Source: Phocaeicola_A sp036804505 (GTDB lineage Bacteria > Bacteroidota > Bacteroidia > Bacteroidales > Bacteroidaceae). From it: DNA of 64,000 nucleotides. Positions 52,901 to 62,047 of the stretch are shown one piece after another. Made by a program: the position numbers and the translations under genes. Where the stretch lies: assembly GCA_036804505.1 (NCBI GenBank), contig DAIRSI010000011.1, positions 1 to 64,000 of the forward strand, written 5' to 3'. Within the stretch, counting starts at the first letter, position 1, and each line of letters starts with the position of its first letter. The notes beneath the pieces are model-generated. The model was given only the letters and a program-made list of their open reading frames with translations. It ran no database searches and was not told where the DNA came from.

Positions 52901-53202
52901 TGTTTGACAATATGGTAGATCAAATCAATGACCAGACCGTATCAGTTTTGATGAGAGCCCAGATTCCTGTAAGAGAGCCTGATCAAGTTCGTGAAGCTGC
53001 CCCGGAACGCCCGGCACCTCGCCAGCAATATCAGGAATCGAAGGAAGACCTGAATGATCCCAATCAGCAAGCTGCAGCTGCACACGATACACGTGAGGTA
53101 AAAAAAGAACCTGTACACGTAGAAAAGACAGTAGGAAGAAATGATCCATGCCCTTGCGGTAGCGGTAAAAAGTTTAAAAACTGTCACGGAAGAAATTTAT
53201 AA
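49909..53202 (+). CDS. secA: Preprotein translocase ATPase SecA
   Basis: Motor of Sec-dependent export. 1097 residues, longer than the ~900 of E. coli, as usual in Bacteroidetes, with insertions in the N-terminal and nucleotide domains (for example ~60-115). Walker A MATGEGKTLVATLPV (~187), VDEVDSVLIDDARTPLIIS, NMAGRGTDIKLS and RLRGRAGRQGDPGSS-type motif VI. The C-terminus has the zinc-binding SEC-C motif NDPCPCGSGKKFKNCHG. It stands alone and ends at a strong hairpin. Confidence 0.98.
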   Translation: MDFNSFLGMVFGNKSTRDMKEIQPWVEKIKAVYPDIAKLSNDDLRAKTIELKKRVQDSVADLKTTIEELKSKVEETELEDREDLFNQIDKLDKEVLDKYEDALNEVLPEAFSIMKDTARRFAENEEIEVTATDFDRELAATKDFVHIEGDKAIYQNHWIAGGNDTVWNMIHYDVQLFGGVVLHQGKIAEMATGEGKTLVATLPVFLNALTGNGVHVVTVNDYLSKRDSEWMGPLYMFHGLSVDCIDKHQPNSEDRRKAYAADITFGTNNEFGFDYLRDNMATSPNDLVQRTHNYAIVDEVDSVLIDDARTPLIISGPVPQGEDQLFEELRPMVEQLVDIQKGLATKLLAEAKRLLESQEKNDQEAGFLALFRSHKALPKNKALIKFLSEPGIKAGMLKTEEIYMEQNNKRMPEAVEPLYFVIDEKMNSVDLTDKGIEILSRYSQDPTFFVLPDIASQLSELENENGLSEEDRLSKKDEMMTNYAIKSERAHTISQLLKAYTMFNRDEEYVVIDGQVKIVDEQTGRIMEGRRWSDGLHQAVEAKERVKIEAATQTFATITLQNYFRMYHKLAGMTGTAETEAGELWDIYKLDVVVIPTNRPVIRHDMNDRVYKTKREKYKAVIEEIEKMHHEGRPVLVGTTSVDISEMLSKMLTMRKIDHNVLNAKLHQREADIVAQAGLSGTVTIATNMAGRGTDIKLSDEVKKAGGLAIIGTERHESRRVDRQLRGRAGRQGDPGSSVFFVSLEDNLMRLFASDRIASVMDKLGFKEGEMIEHKMISNSIERAQKKVEENNFGIRKRLLEYDDVMNKQRVAIYTKRRHALMGERIGMDIVNMIWDRSAKILEGADYESMKMEAFRILALELPFTEEDLRAKSKDNLTDKTFEAAMAGFKRRVDRMAQIANPVIKQVYENQSQMYENIMIPITDGKRMYQISANLKEAYDTESKAVVKQFEKAILLHTIDEAWKENLRELDELKHSVQNASYEQKDPLLIFKLESVSLFDNMVDQINDQTVSVLMRAQIPVREPDQVREAAPERPAPRQQYQESKEDLNDPNQQAAAAHDTREVKKEPVHVEKTVGRNDPCPCGSGKKFKNCHGRNL

Positions 53203-53229
53203 TATAGTTTAACAGTAAAAAATGTTTAT

Positions 53230-53270
53230 AATGTCATTCCGACTTTGTATCGGAATGACATTTTTTTTGT
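53230..53270 (+). terminator. secA terminator
   Basis: AATGTCATTCCGA / TCGGAATGACATT, 13-bp perfect stem, 7-base loop, T8. The loop holds the probable -33 element of the next gene. Confidence 0.88.
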
Positions 53271-53277
53271 AGTTTTG
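53244..53277 (+). promoter_or_regulatory. Promoter candidate overlapping the secA terminator
   Basis: TTTG (53244-53247, in the terminator loop), 22 bases, TAGTTTTG (53270-53277), 33 bases before the lipoprotein start. Confidence 0.5.
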
Positions 53278-53309
53278 CCAAAGTGATATATTATATAAAG
53301 GAGATGAAT

Positions 53310-54290
53310 ATGCGAAAATATATTTTTTTATTTTTAGGGCTTCTATTGTTGAGTTCCTGTTCTACCTTGAATTCTATGTATATTGATCAAATAATGCCTT
53401 CCGACGTCAGTTATCCGTCACGCATCAGTAAAATAGGAATTGTGAATAATGTTGATCCCAATGTTGTCTATACTGACAAATCTGATTTGTTACAGAAAAA
53501 CTTGACTTCCAAATTCTTTGCTCCTGATGGAAAAAAGTGGGCTGAGAAAATAGCAACAAATATTGCCGATGTCAATTATTTCGATGAAGTAGTTATCTGT
53601 GATTCAGCTACCAACAATACGGGAAGTGAACATATCTTTTCGGGAGAAGAATCCAATCTTTTAATGAATAACCTGAATGTGGATATGTTAGTATCTTTGG
53701 ATCAATCTGTCGGTATTTTCAGATTCAGTCCAGCTCAGGCGTTGCCATATTCCTACATTTCCGGGCAGGCTGTGGTATATTCCATTATCCGTTTGTATTT
53801 GCCGGATCGCGATCGCCCGTATCATACTTTTGTAGATAAAGACACTCTGGTATGGAATAATGATTTAGGCTTGAATAATGAAGTGATCAATAATGAAATA
53901 ACAGAATATGTAGCCAGCCTTCCTCTTAAACATATGGTACCTCAATGGAAGAAAACAGAGCGATATTATTTTACCGGGAGAAACATTAATTTACGTGATG
54001 CTGCAGTTTTTGTACGGGAAAACAATTGGAACAAGGCCGTCAGTTTGTGGAAACAATCTTTCGACGAGAGCAAGGGCAAAGCAAAGTTTGAATCGGCATT
54101 CAATATGGCTTTTGGTTGTGAAATGCAGGGAAACTTTCAAGAGGCCCTCACGTGGATAGGCAAGGCAGAACAGCTGGGAGGAGCATCAAATACTGAATTA
54201 TTGAAGTATTATAAAACGATTTTGGAGAAACGCGCCATTGATGCTTCACTCATAAATGTTCAAATGAGCAGATTTAATACGAAAAATTAG
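53310..54290 (+). CDS. DUF6340 family lipoprotein
   Basis: About 326 residues from ATG 53310, which is preceded at the right distance by AAAGGAG; upstream ATGs are too close to it. Lipobox LLLLSSC. The mature protein begins STLNSMYIDQIMPSDVSYPS, then NVDMLVSLDQSVGIFRF. Its last third has TPR-like helices (FESAFNMAFGCEMQGNFQEA). Outer-membrane or periplasmic; role unknown. Confidence 0.78.
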   Translation: MRKYIFLFLGLLLLSSCSTLNSMYIDQIMPSDVSYPSRISKIGIVNNVDPNVVYTDKSDLLQKNLTSKFFAPDGKKWAEKIATNIADVNYFDEVVICDSATNNTGSEHIFSGEESNLLMNNLNVDMLVSLDQSVGIFRFSPAQALPYSYISGQAVVYSIIRLYLPDRDRPYHTFVDKDTLVWNNDLGLNNEVINNEITEYVASLPLKHMVPQWKKTERYYFTGRNINLRDAAVFVRENNWNKAVSLWKQSFDESKGKAKFESAFNMAFGCEMQGNFQEALTWIGKAEQLGGASNTELLKYYKTILEKRAIDASLINVQMSRFNTKN

Positions 54291-54349
54291 GATAATTCTA
54301 TTAACAGATTAATATTTTTAGTATTTTTGAAAACAAATTGATTATCATT

Positions 54350-54796
54350 ATGAATTTAAGCGAATCATCTTTAGAAAGTATACAACATTGTCTTCGTAAA
54401 GCTATCTCTCGTTATACGACGGGAGAAGAACCTACGATAGTTACTGATATTCATATCCAACCCAAACAGGATTCGGGAGAATTGCTCGTTTTCAATGATG
54501 ACGAGCAAGAATTAGCCCATGCAGTCGTTGAGGAGTGGGTGGATAATAATGATGACTCGTTTTATAGTGATGTAGAAGAGTTGTTACGCTCATGTTTACT
54601 TGAATTTCGTGAACAAGGGTTGTTAGATGCGTTGACCATAATGAAACCATATTCTTTTGTGATGGTTGATGACGAAAAAGAAACCCTTTCAGAACTTTTG
54701 CTTATGGATGACGATACGTTAGTATTGGGCGATGACTTATTGAAAGGATTGGACAAGGATTTGGATGATTTCCTGGAAAAATTAATGAAAGAATAA
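54350..54796 (+). CDS. Conserved acidic hypothetical protein
   Basis: About 148 residues from ATG 54350 (MNLSESSLESIQHCLRKAIS). Strongly acidic, with VTDIHIQPKQDSGELLVFND and a C-terminus of Asp/Leu repeats (DDDTLVLGDDLLKGLDKDLD). No signal peptide. I recognise it only as a Bacteroidales-restricted small protein. It has a -7 element TATTTTTG at 54322-54329. Confidence 0.65.
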   Translation: MNLSESSLESIQHCLRKAISRYTTGEEPTIVTDIHIQPKQDSGELLVFNDDEQELAHAVVEEWVDNNDDSFYSDVEELLRSCLLEFREQGLLDALTIMKPYSFVMVDDEKETLSELLLMDDDTLVLGDDLLKGLDKDLDDFLEKLMKE

Positions 54797-54852
54797 TTTA
54801 TTCGAATTTGCAGATTTTATACTCTATCGGAGTGATGTCTGCATGAGAATAC

Positions 54853-56934
54853 ATGAAACAAATATATATAACAAATTGCAACCAACATTTAAAATCATAT
54901 ATTAGTTTAATATATCTTTTCCTTTTGTTTTTTGTATCGAATACTTCTGACGCAAAAAGCTTACAACATAATGTAGATACCCCCAATATTTATAACAGTT
55001 ATTTTTTTCCTGTTTTATTGTTTCTTGCTATTGTTTCCTGTGGCATTATTTTCTTTTTAATACATAGAATTAAGAAAGGAGAGAAACGTCTGGCTATTCA
55101 GAACCGGCGGCTTGCTCTTGCGCTGCATGCCGGTGATGTTAAGGTATTTGGATATGATGTCAATAGAAAACAGTTCTTTAATGTTTATTTGGATGATATT
55201 CAGACCGAAGGACATACAATGGAAGAAGAAATCCGCAACATTCATCCAAATGACCGAGCGGCTTTTGTTGATTGTATGGAGAGACTGATGCATGGCGAAG
55301 AACCTCAAAAACGACTTTGCTTTCGAATGAAAACGGAGGAAAAAGGGACCTGGAATTTCATCGAGAAAGAATTTGAAACAATAAGGAATAAAGAAGGAAA
55401 GATTGTGACAATCATTGGAACCAGAAGGGATATTACGGAGAAACACAATATAGAATTGCAGTTACAGGAAAGTATTCGTAAAATTCAGTATGCTAGCTCG
55501 GCATCCGATATGGTCCTTTGGGAATTTGATACAGATAATATGATTTTCAAGAGTTACAATAATACCGTTAATGGAATGAGTGATAGTTATATAACTCTGA
55601 ATTCTTTAAAAAAAATTATTCACCCGGATGATATCAAAAAAGTATACGATAGATTATCGTCACTGGAAAATGGAGTTAATGAAACGAGTTCCGTTTATTT
55701 CAGAATGTGGTATGAATCCGACAAGCAATGGCATAATTGTTCGGCAACTATAACTCCGTTTGAATATGATAAGACTGGAAAAGTTTGTCGTTATGTAGGA
55801 TTCAGACGCGATCAAACGCAAATCATCAAACTTCATGAGAATCTTCAGGTTTTTTCTGAAAAGCTGAACTATACTCTTCAGGCCAGCGATATCAGGATAT
55901 GGGAATATGACATCAAATCACGTATTTTTTCATTCATGACATCAGTAAATACTATTAAGGAGAGAGTTACTTTTGAAAAATTCATCGAACGTATTGACCC
56001 ATCTGATCGAGAGCAAGCCATCAATTTATTCCCTCGGATGGAAAGCGGTAATCTAGGTGATTTTTGTGTTCAATTTAAGCTTTTGACATCTATATATGCT
56101 GAAGGAGTGAGATACTATATATATAATGGTGTACCAATGCATAATAACGAAAATGAAGTTGTTTCTTATTTTGGTATAACACGAGATGTAACTGATCTAA
56201 TTAATATACAGATAAGGCTTGAGGAAGAAAAGCAAAAAGCTTTGGCTGCTGATAAGCTAAAGTCTGCTTTCTTAGCCAATATGAGCCATGAGATACGGAC
56301 TCCACTGAATGCAATTGTTGGCTTTTCCCGTTTGCTACCTGATGCTGACAGTAAAGATGATAAGAAGCAATTCATTGATATCATTAATGAGAATACAGAG
56401 ATTCTTCTCCGGCTTATCAATGATATTTTGGAACTTTCAAAAATAGAAGCCGGCATTGTAGATATTAAAAAAAGTACATTCGACTTTGTTGCTAATTTCA
56501 ATAATTTGATTCCTTCTCTTAAGCAACGTTGCGTTAATCCGGATGTGAAATTCATCACATGCAAACCATATAAGAAATTCGTGATTTGTTGTGATGATGG
56601 ACGTGTTGACCAATTAATAACTAATTTCACAATCAATGCCATAAAGTATACCACAAGAGGATATATTAAAGTAGGTTACGAATGTGTTGATAATGGCCTG
56701 AAAATTTTTGTCGAAGATACAGGAGCCGGCATAGCAAAGAAGGATCAAGAACGTATCTTCAATCGATTTGAGAAGTTAAATGATTTTGTGCAAGGAACGG
56801 GTCTTGGACTCTCAATATGTAAGGCTATTACCGATGCTTGCAGTGGAAAAATAGGTGTCGAATCCGAAGTAGGAAAAGGGTCAACATTTTGGGCATGGAT
56901 ACCCTGTGAAGTTTCTGAATTAGTCACAATGTAA
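54853..56934 (+). CDS. PAS-domain sensor histidine kinase
   Basis: 693 residues. Hydrophobic segments at ~17-33 and ~50-70, then three PAS-like domains (~95-200, 215-330, 345-450; PAC ends such as VTIIGTRRDITEKH and VSYFGITRDVTDL). HisKA with phospho-His479 in MSHEIRTPLNAIVGFSRLL, and HATPase_c with NFTINAIKYT, VEDTGAGI and GTGLGLSICKAI. No receiver domain, and no response regulator gene adjacent, so the partner is elsewhere. The stimulus is unknown. Confidence 0.9.
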   Translation: MKQIYITNCNQHLKSYISLIYLFLLFFVSNTSDAKSLQHNVDTPNIYNSYFFPVLLFLAIVSCGIIFFLIHRIKKGEKRLAIQNRRLALALHAGDVKVFGYDVNRKQFFNVYLDDIQTEGHTMEEEIRNIHPNDRAAFVDCMERLMHGEEPQKRLCFRMKTEEKGTWNFIEKEFETIRNKEGKIVTIIGTRRDITEKHNIELQLQESIRKIQYASSASDMVLWEFDTDNMIFKSYNNTVNGMSDSYITLNSLKKIIHPDDIKKVYDRLSSLENGVNETSSVYFRMWYESDKQWHNCSATITPFEYDKTGKVCRYVGFRRDQTQIIKLHENLQVFSEKLNYTLQASDIRIWEYDIKSRIFSFMTSVNTIKERVTFEKFIERIDPSDREQAINLFPRMESGNLGDFCVQFKLLTSIYAEGVRYYIYNGVPMHNNENEVVSYFGITRDVTDLINIQIRLEEEKQKALAADKLKSAFLANMSHEIRTPLNAIVGFSRLLPDADSKDDKKQFIDIINENTEILLRLINDILELSKIEAGIVDIKKSTFDFVANFNNLIPSLKQRCVNPDVKFITCKPYKKFVICCDDGRVDQLITNFTINAIKYTTRGYIKVGYECVDNGLKIFVEDTGAGIAKKDQERIFNRFEKLNDFVQGTGLGLSICKAITDACSGKIGVESEVGKGSTFWAWIPCEVSELVTM

Positions 56935-57008
56935 ACCTATAGCAGAAATCATTAAATGTATGGATGGAGTAGGGACTTGTTTGTTCAGGGAATAAATATA
57001 AAAATAAA

Positions 57009-57037
57009 GAAGCCTACTTTTAAATGAAGTAGGCTTC
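57009..57037 (-). terminator. valS terminator
   Basis: GAAGCCTACTT / AAGTAGGCTTC, 11-bp perfect stem, 7-base loop. On the minus strand it is followed by TTTATTTTTA. Confidence 0.8.
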
Positions 57038-57048
57038 CGGTTAGATTT

Positions 57049-59694
57049 TTATTTTTTCAAAGCTGCTATACTTTCTTTCAGAGACTGAATGATACTTTCT
57101 GCATCAGCTTGTTTTTTCCGCTCCATTTCAATAACATTGGCCGGGGCATTAGCCACAAACCTTTCATTACTGAGTTTCTTGAGGACACCTTGCAGAAATC
57201 CCTCTTTATGTTTCAACTCAGCTTCCATCCGGGCTATTTCAGCTTCCACGTCAATCATATTACCCATAGGGACAGCATATTCCGTGGTTTCTACCATATA
57301 AGCAGCAGCGCCTTCCGGTTTTATTTCCAAAGATTCGATAGAACTTAGATTTGCCATTTTGCAGATTACTGAATCGTATGCTGCAACAGGATTTGTTCCT
57401 ATAACTTTTAATTCCAGAGGTTCTTTCTGTGCTATGTTTTTCTGCAGACGTATTGTGCGCACTCCGCTGATTACTCCTTTCACTTGCTCGAGATCGGCAA
57501 TCAGATTCTCATCACTATTTTTATTGATGGAAAGCTGTTGTATCATAATGCTTTCCCCATCTTTGCGTTCATAAAGGGCCTGCCATAATTCTTCGGTAAT
57601 GAAAGGCATGAAAGGATGAAGAAGTTTAAGCAGGTTATCAAAGAAAGCCAGAGTCTTATCGAATGTGGTACGGTCAATAGGCTGTCCGTATGCCGGTTTG
57701 ATCATTTCCAGATACCAGCTTGAGAATTCATCCCAGAACAGTCTGTAGACAGCCATTAAGGCTTCACTTATTCTATATTTACTAAAGAGATCTTCTACTT
57801 CGGCTACCGTGCGAGTAATCATCTGGTCGAACCATTCGGTTGCAATTTTTGACGATTCAGGCATTGGTATGGCATCGGATACTTCCCACCCTTTTACCAA
57901 ACGGAATGCATTCCATATTTTGTTATTGAAATTTCTTCCTTGTTCACAGAGAGTTTCATCGAACAAGATGTCGTTACCAGCCGGCGCCGATAACATCATA
58001 CCCATACGTACACCGTCTGCTCCATATTTATCAATGAGTTCCAACGGGTCGGGTGAGTTCCCAAGAGACTTGCTCATCTTGCGACCTAGCTTGTCTCGTA
58101 CGATACCTGTGAAATAGACATTCTTGAACGGCATCTTGCCACGGTATTCATAACCTGCCATGATCATACGTGCTACCCAGAAGAAAATGATATCCGGTCC
58201 GGTAACCAAATCATTTGTCGGATAGTAGTAATTTATTTCTTTGTTGTCCGGATGGTTGATGCCATCAAACAAAGAGATAGGCCAGAGCCAGGAGGAAAAC
58301 CAAGTATCCAGACAGTCGCTGTCCTGACGAAGATCTTCCGGTTTCAATGAACTGTCACCGGATTTTTCCTTGGCTAGTTTCAAGGCTTCATCGGCTGTTG
58401 CAGCAACAACAAATCCTCCTTTCGGCAGATAGTAGGCCGGTATGCGATGTCCCCACCAAAGCTGACGACTGATGCACCAGTCTTTGATATTCTCAAGCCA
58501 ATGGCGATATGTATTTTTATATTTGGTAGGATAGAACTTGATTTCATCATTCATGACAGGGTCAAGAGCTATTTTAGCCAAGTGTTCCATTTTCAGGAAC
58601 CATTGCATGGAAAGCTTTGGCTCGATAGGAACGTTGGTACGTTCCGAGAACCCTACTTTATTGTTGTAGGCTTCTACTTTGACTAAAAGTCCGGCAGTCA
58701 AGAGGTCTTTTTCTATCTGTTCGCGAACATCAAAGCGATCCATTCCTATATACATTCCGGCAGCCTCGCTGATTGTTCCGTTCTCGTTAAAGATATCGAT
58801 AGTCTGCAGATTGTATTTTTCTCCTAACATGTAGTCATTCACATCGTGTGCCGGAGTCACTTTCAAGCATCCGGTACCGAATTCGATGTCTACGTATTCA
58901 TCTTCAATGACCGGAATAACCCTGTTGACCAAGGGAACAATAACTTTCTTCCCTTTCAAATGTTTGTTTTTCGGATCATTAGGATTGATACACATGGCCG
59001 TATCACCCATAATGGTCTCAGGACGGGTTGTGGCAACTACTGCATATTCTCCACTCGCAGCAGGTTTTCCGTCTTCCCCGGCAACATTATATTTCAAATA
59101 ATACAATTTGCTGTGTTCTTCTTTGTAAACGACTTCCTCGTCGCTAAGAGCGGTAAGAGCCTTCGGATCCCAGTTTACCATTCTTACTCCACGGTAAATC
59201 AGACCTTTGTTATACAAATCGACAAATACTTTGAGGACACTTTCACTACGAAGCTCGTCCATGGTAAAAGCCGTGCGGTCCCAATCACAGGATGCTCCCA
59301 GTTTGCGGAGCTGTTTCAGGATGATGCCACCGTGTTCATCGGTCCATGCCCATGCATGTTTCAAGAACTCGTCACGTGTGAGGTCTGTCTTCTTAATACC
59401 CTCTTGAGCCAGCTTGTTCACAACCTTGGCTTCGGTAGCTATGGATGCATGATCCGTTCCAGGTACCCAGCATGCATTCTTTCCTTGCATGCGTGCATGA
59501 CGAATTAAAATATCTTGGATGGTATTATTAAGCATGTGTCCCATATGGAGAACGCCAGTCACGTTGGGTGGAGGAATAACGATGGTGTATGGTTCGCGGC
59601 CATCCGGCTTTGAACTGAAAAGTTTGTTGTCCAACCAATACTGGTACCATTTTCCTTCAACCTCCGAGGGGTTGTATTTGCTTGCTAATTCCAT
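57049..59694 (-). CDS. valS: Valyl-tRNA synthetase
   Basis: 881 residues, class I synthetase charging tRNA-Val. HIGH-type PPPNVTGVLHMGHMLNN (~41-57), editing (CP1) domain with TTRPETIMGDTA, KMSKS loop RKMSKSLGNSPDP (~535), anticodon-binding domain, and C-terminal coiled coil (MEAELKHKEGFLQGVLKKLS). It is a single gene. Confidence 0.97.
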   Translation of the reverse strand: MELASKYNPSEVEGKWYQYWLDNKLFSSKPDGREPYTIVIPPPNVTGVLHMGHMLNNTIQDILIRHARMQGKNACWVPGTDHASIATEAKVVNKLAQEGIKKTDLTRDEFLKHAWAWTDEHGGIILKQLRKLGASCDWDRTAFTMDELRSESVLKVFVDLYNKGLIYRGVRMVNWDPKALTALSDEEVVYKEEHSKLYYLKYNVAGEDGKPAASGEYAVVATTRPETIMGDTAMCINPNDPKNKHLKGKKVIVPLVNRVIPVIEDEYVDIEFGTGCLKVTPAHDVNDYMLGEKYNLQTIDIFNENGTISEAAGMYIGMDRFDVREQIEKDLLTAGLLVKVEAYNNKVGFSERTNVPIEPKLSMQWFLKMEHLAKIALDPVMNDEIKFYPTKYKNTYRHWLENIKDWCISRQLWWGHRIPAYYLPKGGFVVAATADEALKLAKEKSGDSSLKPEDLRQDSDCLDTWFSSWLWPISLFDGINHPDNKEINYYYPTNDLVTGPDIIFFWVARMIMAGYEYRGKMPFKNVYFTGIVRDKLGRKMSKSLGNSPDPLELIDKYGADGVRMGMMLSAPAGNDILFDETLCEQGRNFNNKIWNAFRLVKGWEVSDAIPMPESSKIATEWFDQMITRTVAEVEDLFSKYRISEALMAVYRLFWDEFSSWYLEMIKPAYGQPIDRTTFDKTLAFFDNLLKLLHPFMPFITEELWQALYERKDGESIMIQQLSINKNSDENLIADLEQVKGVISGVRTIRLQKNIAQKEPLELKVIGTNPVAAYDSVICKMANLSSIESLEIKPEGAAAYMVETTEYAVPMGNMIDVEAEIARMEAELKHKEGFLQGVLKKLSNERFVANAPANVIEMERKKQADAESIIQSLKESIAALKK

Positions 59695-59806
59695 TATCTG
59701 TAGTTATTAATATAGTTCTTTTATGATGCACTTGTAGTGTGCAAGAAATTTTGTGCAAAATTAGTAAAAATCATGTTTATATGCGAATAAACTTGCCTAT
59801 TATTTG

Positions 59807-59814
59807 TAACTTTG
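59807..59814 (+). promoter_or_regulatory. -7 element of mazG
   Basis: TAACTTTG, 19 bases before ATG 59834. valS has TAATTTTG on the minus strand at plus 59756-59763. Confidence 0.5.
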
Positions 59815-59833
59815 CTGTTCAAAAATAATTAAA

Positions 59834-60619
59834 ATGCATACCAGAGAAGAAAAATTGGAAGCATTCGGACGCTTTTTGGATATATTGGACGAATTGCGTG
59901 TGAAATGTCCTTGGGATAAAAAACAGACAAATGAGAGTCTGCGTCCCAACACTATAGAGGAAGTTTATGAATTGTCGGATGCCTTGATGAAGGATGACAA
60001 AAAGAATATTTGTAAAGAGTTGGGTGATGTACTTCTTCATGTGGCTTTTTATGCAAAAATAGGTTCCGAAACGAATGAATTTGATATCAAAGACGTGTGT
60101 GATAAATTGAGTGAAAAGCTCATTTATCGTCATCCCCATGTCTTTGGTGAAGCCAAGGCAAGTGATGCAGAAACTGTCATTCAGAATTGGGAACAGTTAA
60201 AACTGAAAGAAAAAGGCGGAAACAAGTCAGTCTTGAGTGGCGTCCCGGAAGCATTGCCTTCATTAATCAAAGCTTATCGGATTCAGGATAAAGTGCGTGC
60301 TGTGGGATTCGATTGGGAGGAAAGAGAACAAGTCTGGGAAAAAGTAAAAGAAGAAATAGGTGAATTCCAGCATGAAATAGATAATATGGACAAAGAAAAG
60401 GCCGAACAGGAATTCGGTGATTTATTTTTCAGTCTAGTCAATACCGCGCGGCTTTATCATATTAATCCGGATAATGCTTTGGAACATACCAATCAAAAGT
60501 TTATCCGTCGCTTTAATTATATGGAAGAACACACCATCAAGCAAGGGAGAAATCTGAAGGATATGACACTGGATGAGATGGATGAAATATGGAACGAAGC
60601 AAAGAAAAAAGGTCTTTAA
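59834..60619 (+). CDS. mazG: Nucleoside triphosphate pyrophosphohydrolase MazG
   Basis: Hydrolyses dNTPs and possibly ppGpp-related substrates. 261 residues with two MazG domains: CPWDKKQTNESLRPNTIEEV and KELGDVLLHVAFYAKI (metal-binding E-x-x-x-D pattern) in the first, KEEIGEFQHE and EQEFGDLFFSLVNTARLY in the second. Full length. Confidence 0.95.
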   Translation: MHTREEKLEAFGRFLDILDELRVKCPWDKKQTNESLRPNTIEEVYELSDALMKDDKKNICKELGDVLLHVAFYAKIGSETNEFDIKDVCDKLSEKLIYRHPHVFGEAKASDAETVIQNWEQLKLKEKGGNKSVLSGVPEALPSLIKAYRIQDKVRAVGFDWEEREQVWEKVKEEIGEFQHEIDNMDKEKAEQEFGDLFFSLVNTARLYHINPDNALEHTNQKFIRRFNYMEEHTIKQGRNLKDMTLDEMDEIWNEAKKKGL

Positions 60620-60643
60620 TTCGTTTATTAGGGTATAATTGTT

Positions 60644-60651
60644 TATTTTTG
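60644..60651 (+). promoter_or_regulatory. -7 element of the lipocalin-like gene
   Basis: TATTTTTG, 26 bases before ATG 60678. Confidence 0.45.
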
Positions 60652-60677
60652 TATTGATAACCATTTTATTATAGATT

Positions 60678-61292
60678 ATGAAGTATTTAAATGTTATTTT
60701 TATCGTGGTAATTATATCGCTGATGGCTGCTTGCAGCAGTAAGCCGAAAGTGCAGTCGGAGACAGAAGTAGAACAAGTAGTGGTTCCAAGTGATAAAGTT
60801 GTGGAAGGTACTATCCTGGCGGAAGGAACATCCATGAACAATCTGGTTTTATTGACAGCTTCCGGTGATACCCTTTCTTTCAGTACAGTAGAATGTAGAG
60901 ATGCCGGATTGCTTATAGGTACCGTGGAAGGCGGGGCTATTGCACAGGTGACTTATACGGAAATCGCAGATGAAGAAAACACAATACCGACAGCCAAATC
61001 GGTAGTGGTTATATCAGATTTGATAGGTTCATGGATGGAGCCAAATCCTATTGAACAACATTCTTATCAGGGAATAAAGATAGAAGAAAACGGTGTGGCT
61101 TCTTCCGTTAATATGAATACGATTACTTATACCGGATGGTCGATCAACAAGGGCCGATTGGTTTTGAACTCGGAAAGTGAGGGGAGCGGAAGTCCCATTG
61201 AATGCTCAGATACATTCAATATTGCCAAGATAGATAAAGATTCATTGGTTCTTGTGGGTACTGATTTGACGCTTCGTTACGGTAAAAAGTAA
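60678..61292 (+). CDS. Lipocalin-like lipoprotein
   Basis: 204 residues. Signal peptide with lipobox LMAACSS (Cys18). Beta-rich mature protein: VEGTILAEGTSMNNLVLLTA, DLIGSWMEPNPIEQHSYQGI (lipocalin-like opening), GWSINKGRLVLNSESEG. Ends with TLRYGKK. Outer membrane or periplasm; function unknown. Confidence 0.78.
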   Translation: MKYLNVIFIVVIISLMAACSSKPKVQSETEVEQVVVPSDKVVEGTILAEGTSMNNLVLLTASGDTLSFSTVECRDAGLLIGTVEGGAIAQVTYTEIADEENTIPTAKSVVVISDLIGSWMEPNPIEQHSYQGIKIEENGVASSVNMNTITYTGWSINKGRLVLNSESEGSGSPIECSDTFNIAKIDKDSLVLVGTDLTLRYGKK

Positions 61293-61309
61293 TGTAAAGT
61301 ACATATAAA

Positions 61310-61379
61310 CTTGCTTCCACTTATCTGCTCCTAGTCAAAACGGATTGTTCAACCGGGTAGAATAGTGGAAGTAACTTTT
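61310..61379 (+). terminator. Probable terminator after the lipocalin-like gene
   Basis: CTTCCACTT...AATAGTGGAAG, a long imperfect stem extended by TTG/TAA arms, followed by TTTTTT. The 3' arm GAATAGTGGAAGTA repeats a 14-mer found at 15437-15450 on the other strand. Confidence 0.5.
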
Positions 61380-61420
61380 TTATGGAAATAAGTCTTCGTC
61401 TTTGATAATGTTATGATGGT

Positions 61421-61975
61421 ATGATTACTTATTCTGACGATATTCTGCTGTTAAAATTGATACAGGAGGGAGATGAAAAAGCTTTTAAATATTTATTTGA
61501 TGCTTTTTTTGTTCCTTTGTGTCGATATACCAATTTGTTGATACAAGATACGCAGGAATCGGAAGAATTAATGATGGACTTGTTTTTGTATGTATGGGAG
61601 CACAAAGCGGATATTAAAATAAAGATTTCTTTTAAGGCTTATCTGTTTCAATCAGCTCGTAACAGAAGTCTGAATTTTATCAGGGACAGAAAAGAGAAAG
61701 CCCCGATTGATGATTTCTCGGAAATATTTGCAGATGAAGAAGGAACCAGCCAACAGGTGGAAATAGAGGAACTCAATCATTTAATTGAAGAAGCAATATT
61801 TTCTTTACCGGATAAGTGCAGGAGTGTATTTATCAAGAGTAGAGAGCATAATCTTACAAATCAGGAAATTGCTGATGACATGTCCATATCGGTAAAAACC
61901 GTAGAGACCCAGATAACGAAGGCCATAAAACATATTAAATCATATCTGAAAAATCAATATTATTATTTATTTTAA
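61421..61975 (+). CDS. ECF RNA polymerase sigma factor
   Basis: 184 residues. Sigma2 region (YLFDAFFVPLCRYTNLLIQD, MDLFLYVWEHKADIKIK), linker, sigma4 region with helix-turn-helix (LPDKCRSVFIKSREHNLTNQ, EIADDMSISVKTVETQITKA). The Bacteroidetes-type ECF sigma of polysaccharide-utilisation or iron systems. Followed by a FecR anti-sigma and a SusC gene with an STN domain, the standard trans-envelope signalling order. Confidence 0.94.
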   Translation: MITYSDDILLLKLIQEGDEKAFKYLFDAFFVPLCRYTNLLIQDTQESEELMMDLFLYVWEHKADIKIKISFKAYLFQSARNRSLNFIRDRKEKAPIDDFSEIFADEEGTSQQVEIEELNHLIEEAIFSLPDKCRSVFIKSREHNLTNQEIADDMSISVKTVETQITKAIKHIKSYLKNQYYYLF

Positions 61976-62047
61976 AAAAAAAGAGATTTTGAATCGGGGT
62001 TAGAGGTTTTTCATGTGTCATAGAAGTATAAACCATCAAATGAATGC

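Noticed and set aside
58846..59508. 220-codon frame opposite valS
   Set aside because: Shadow of valS, no start signals or domain.
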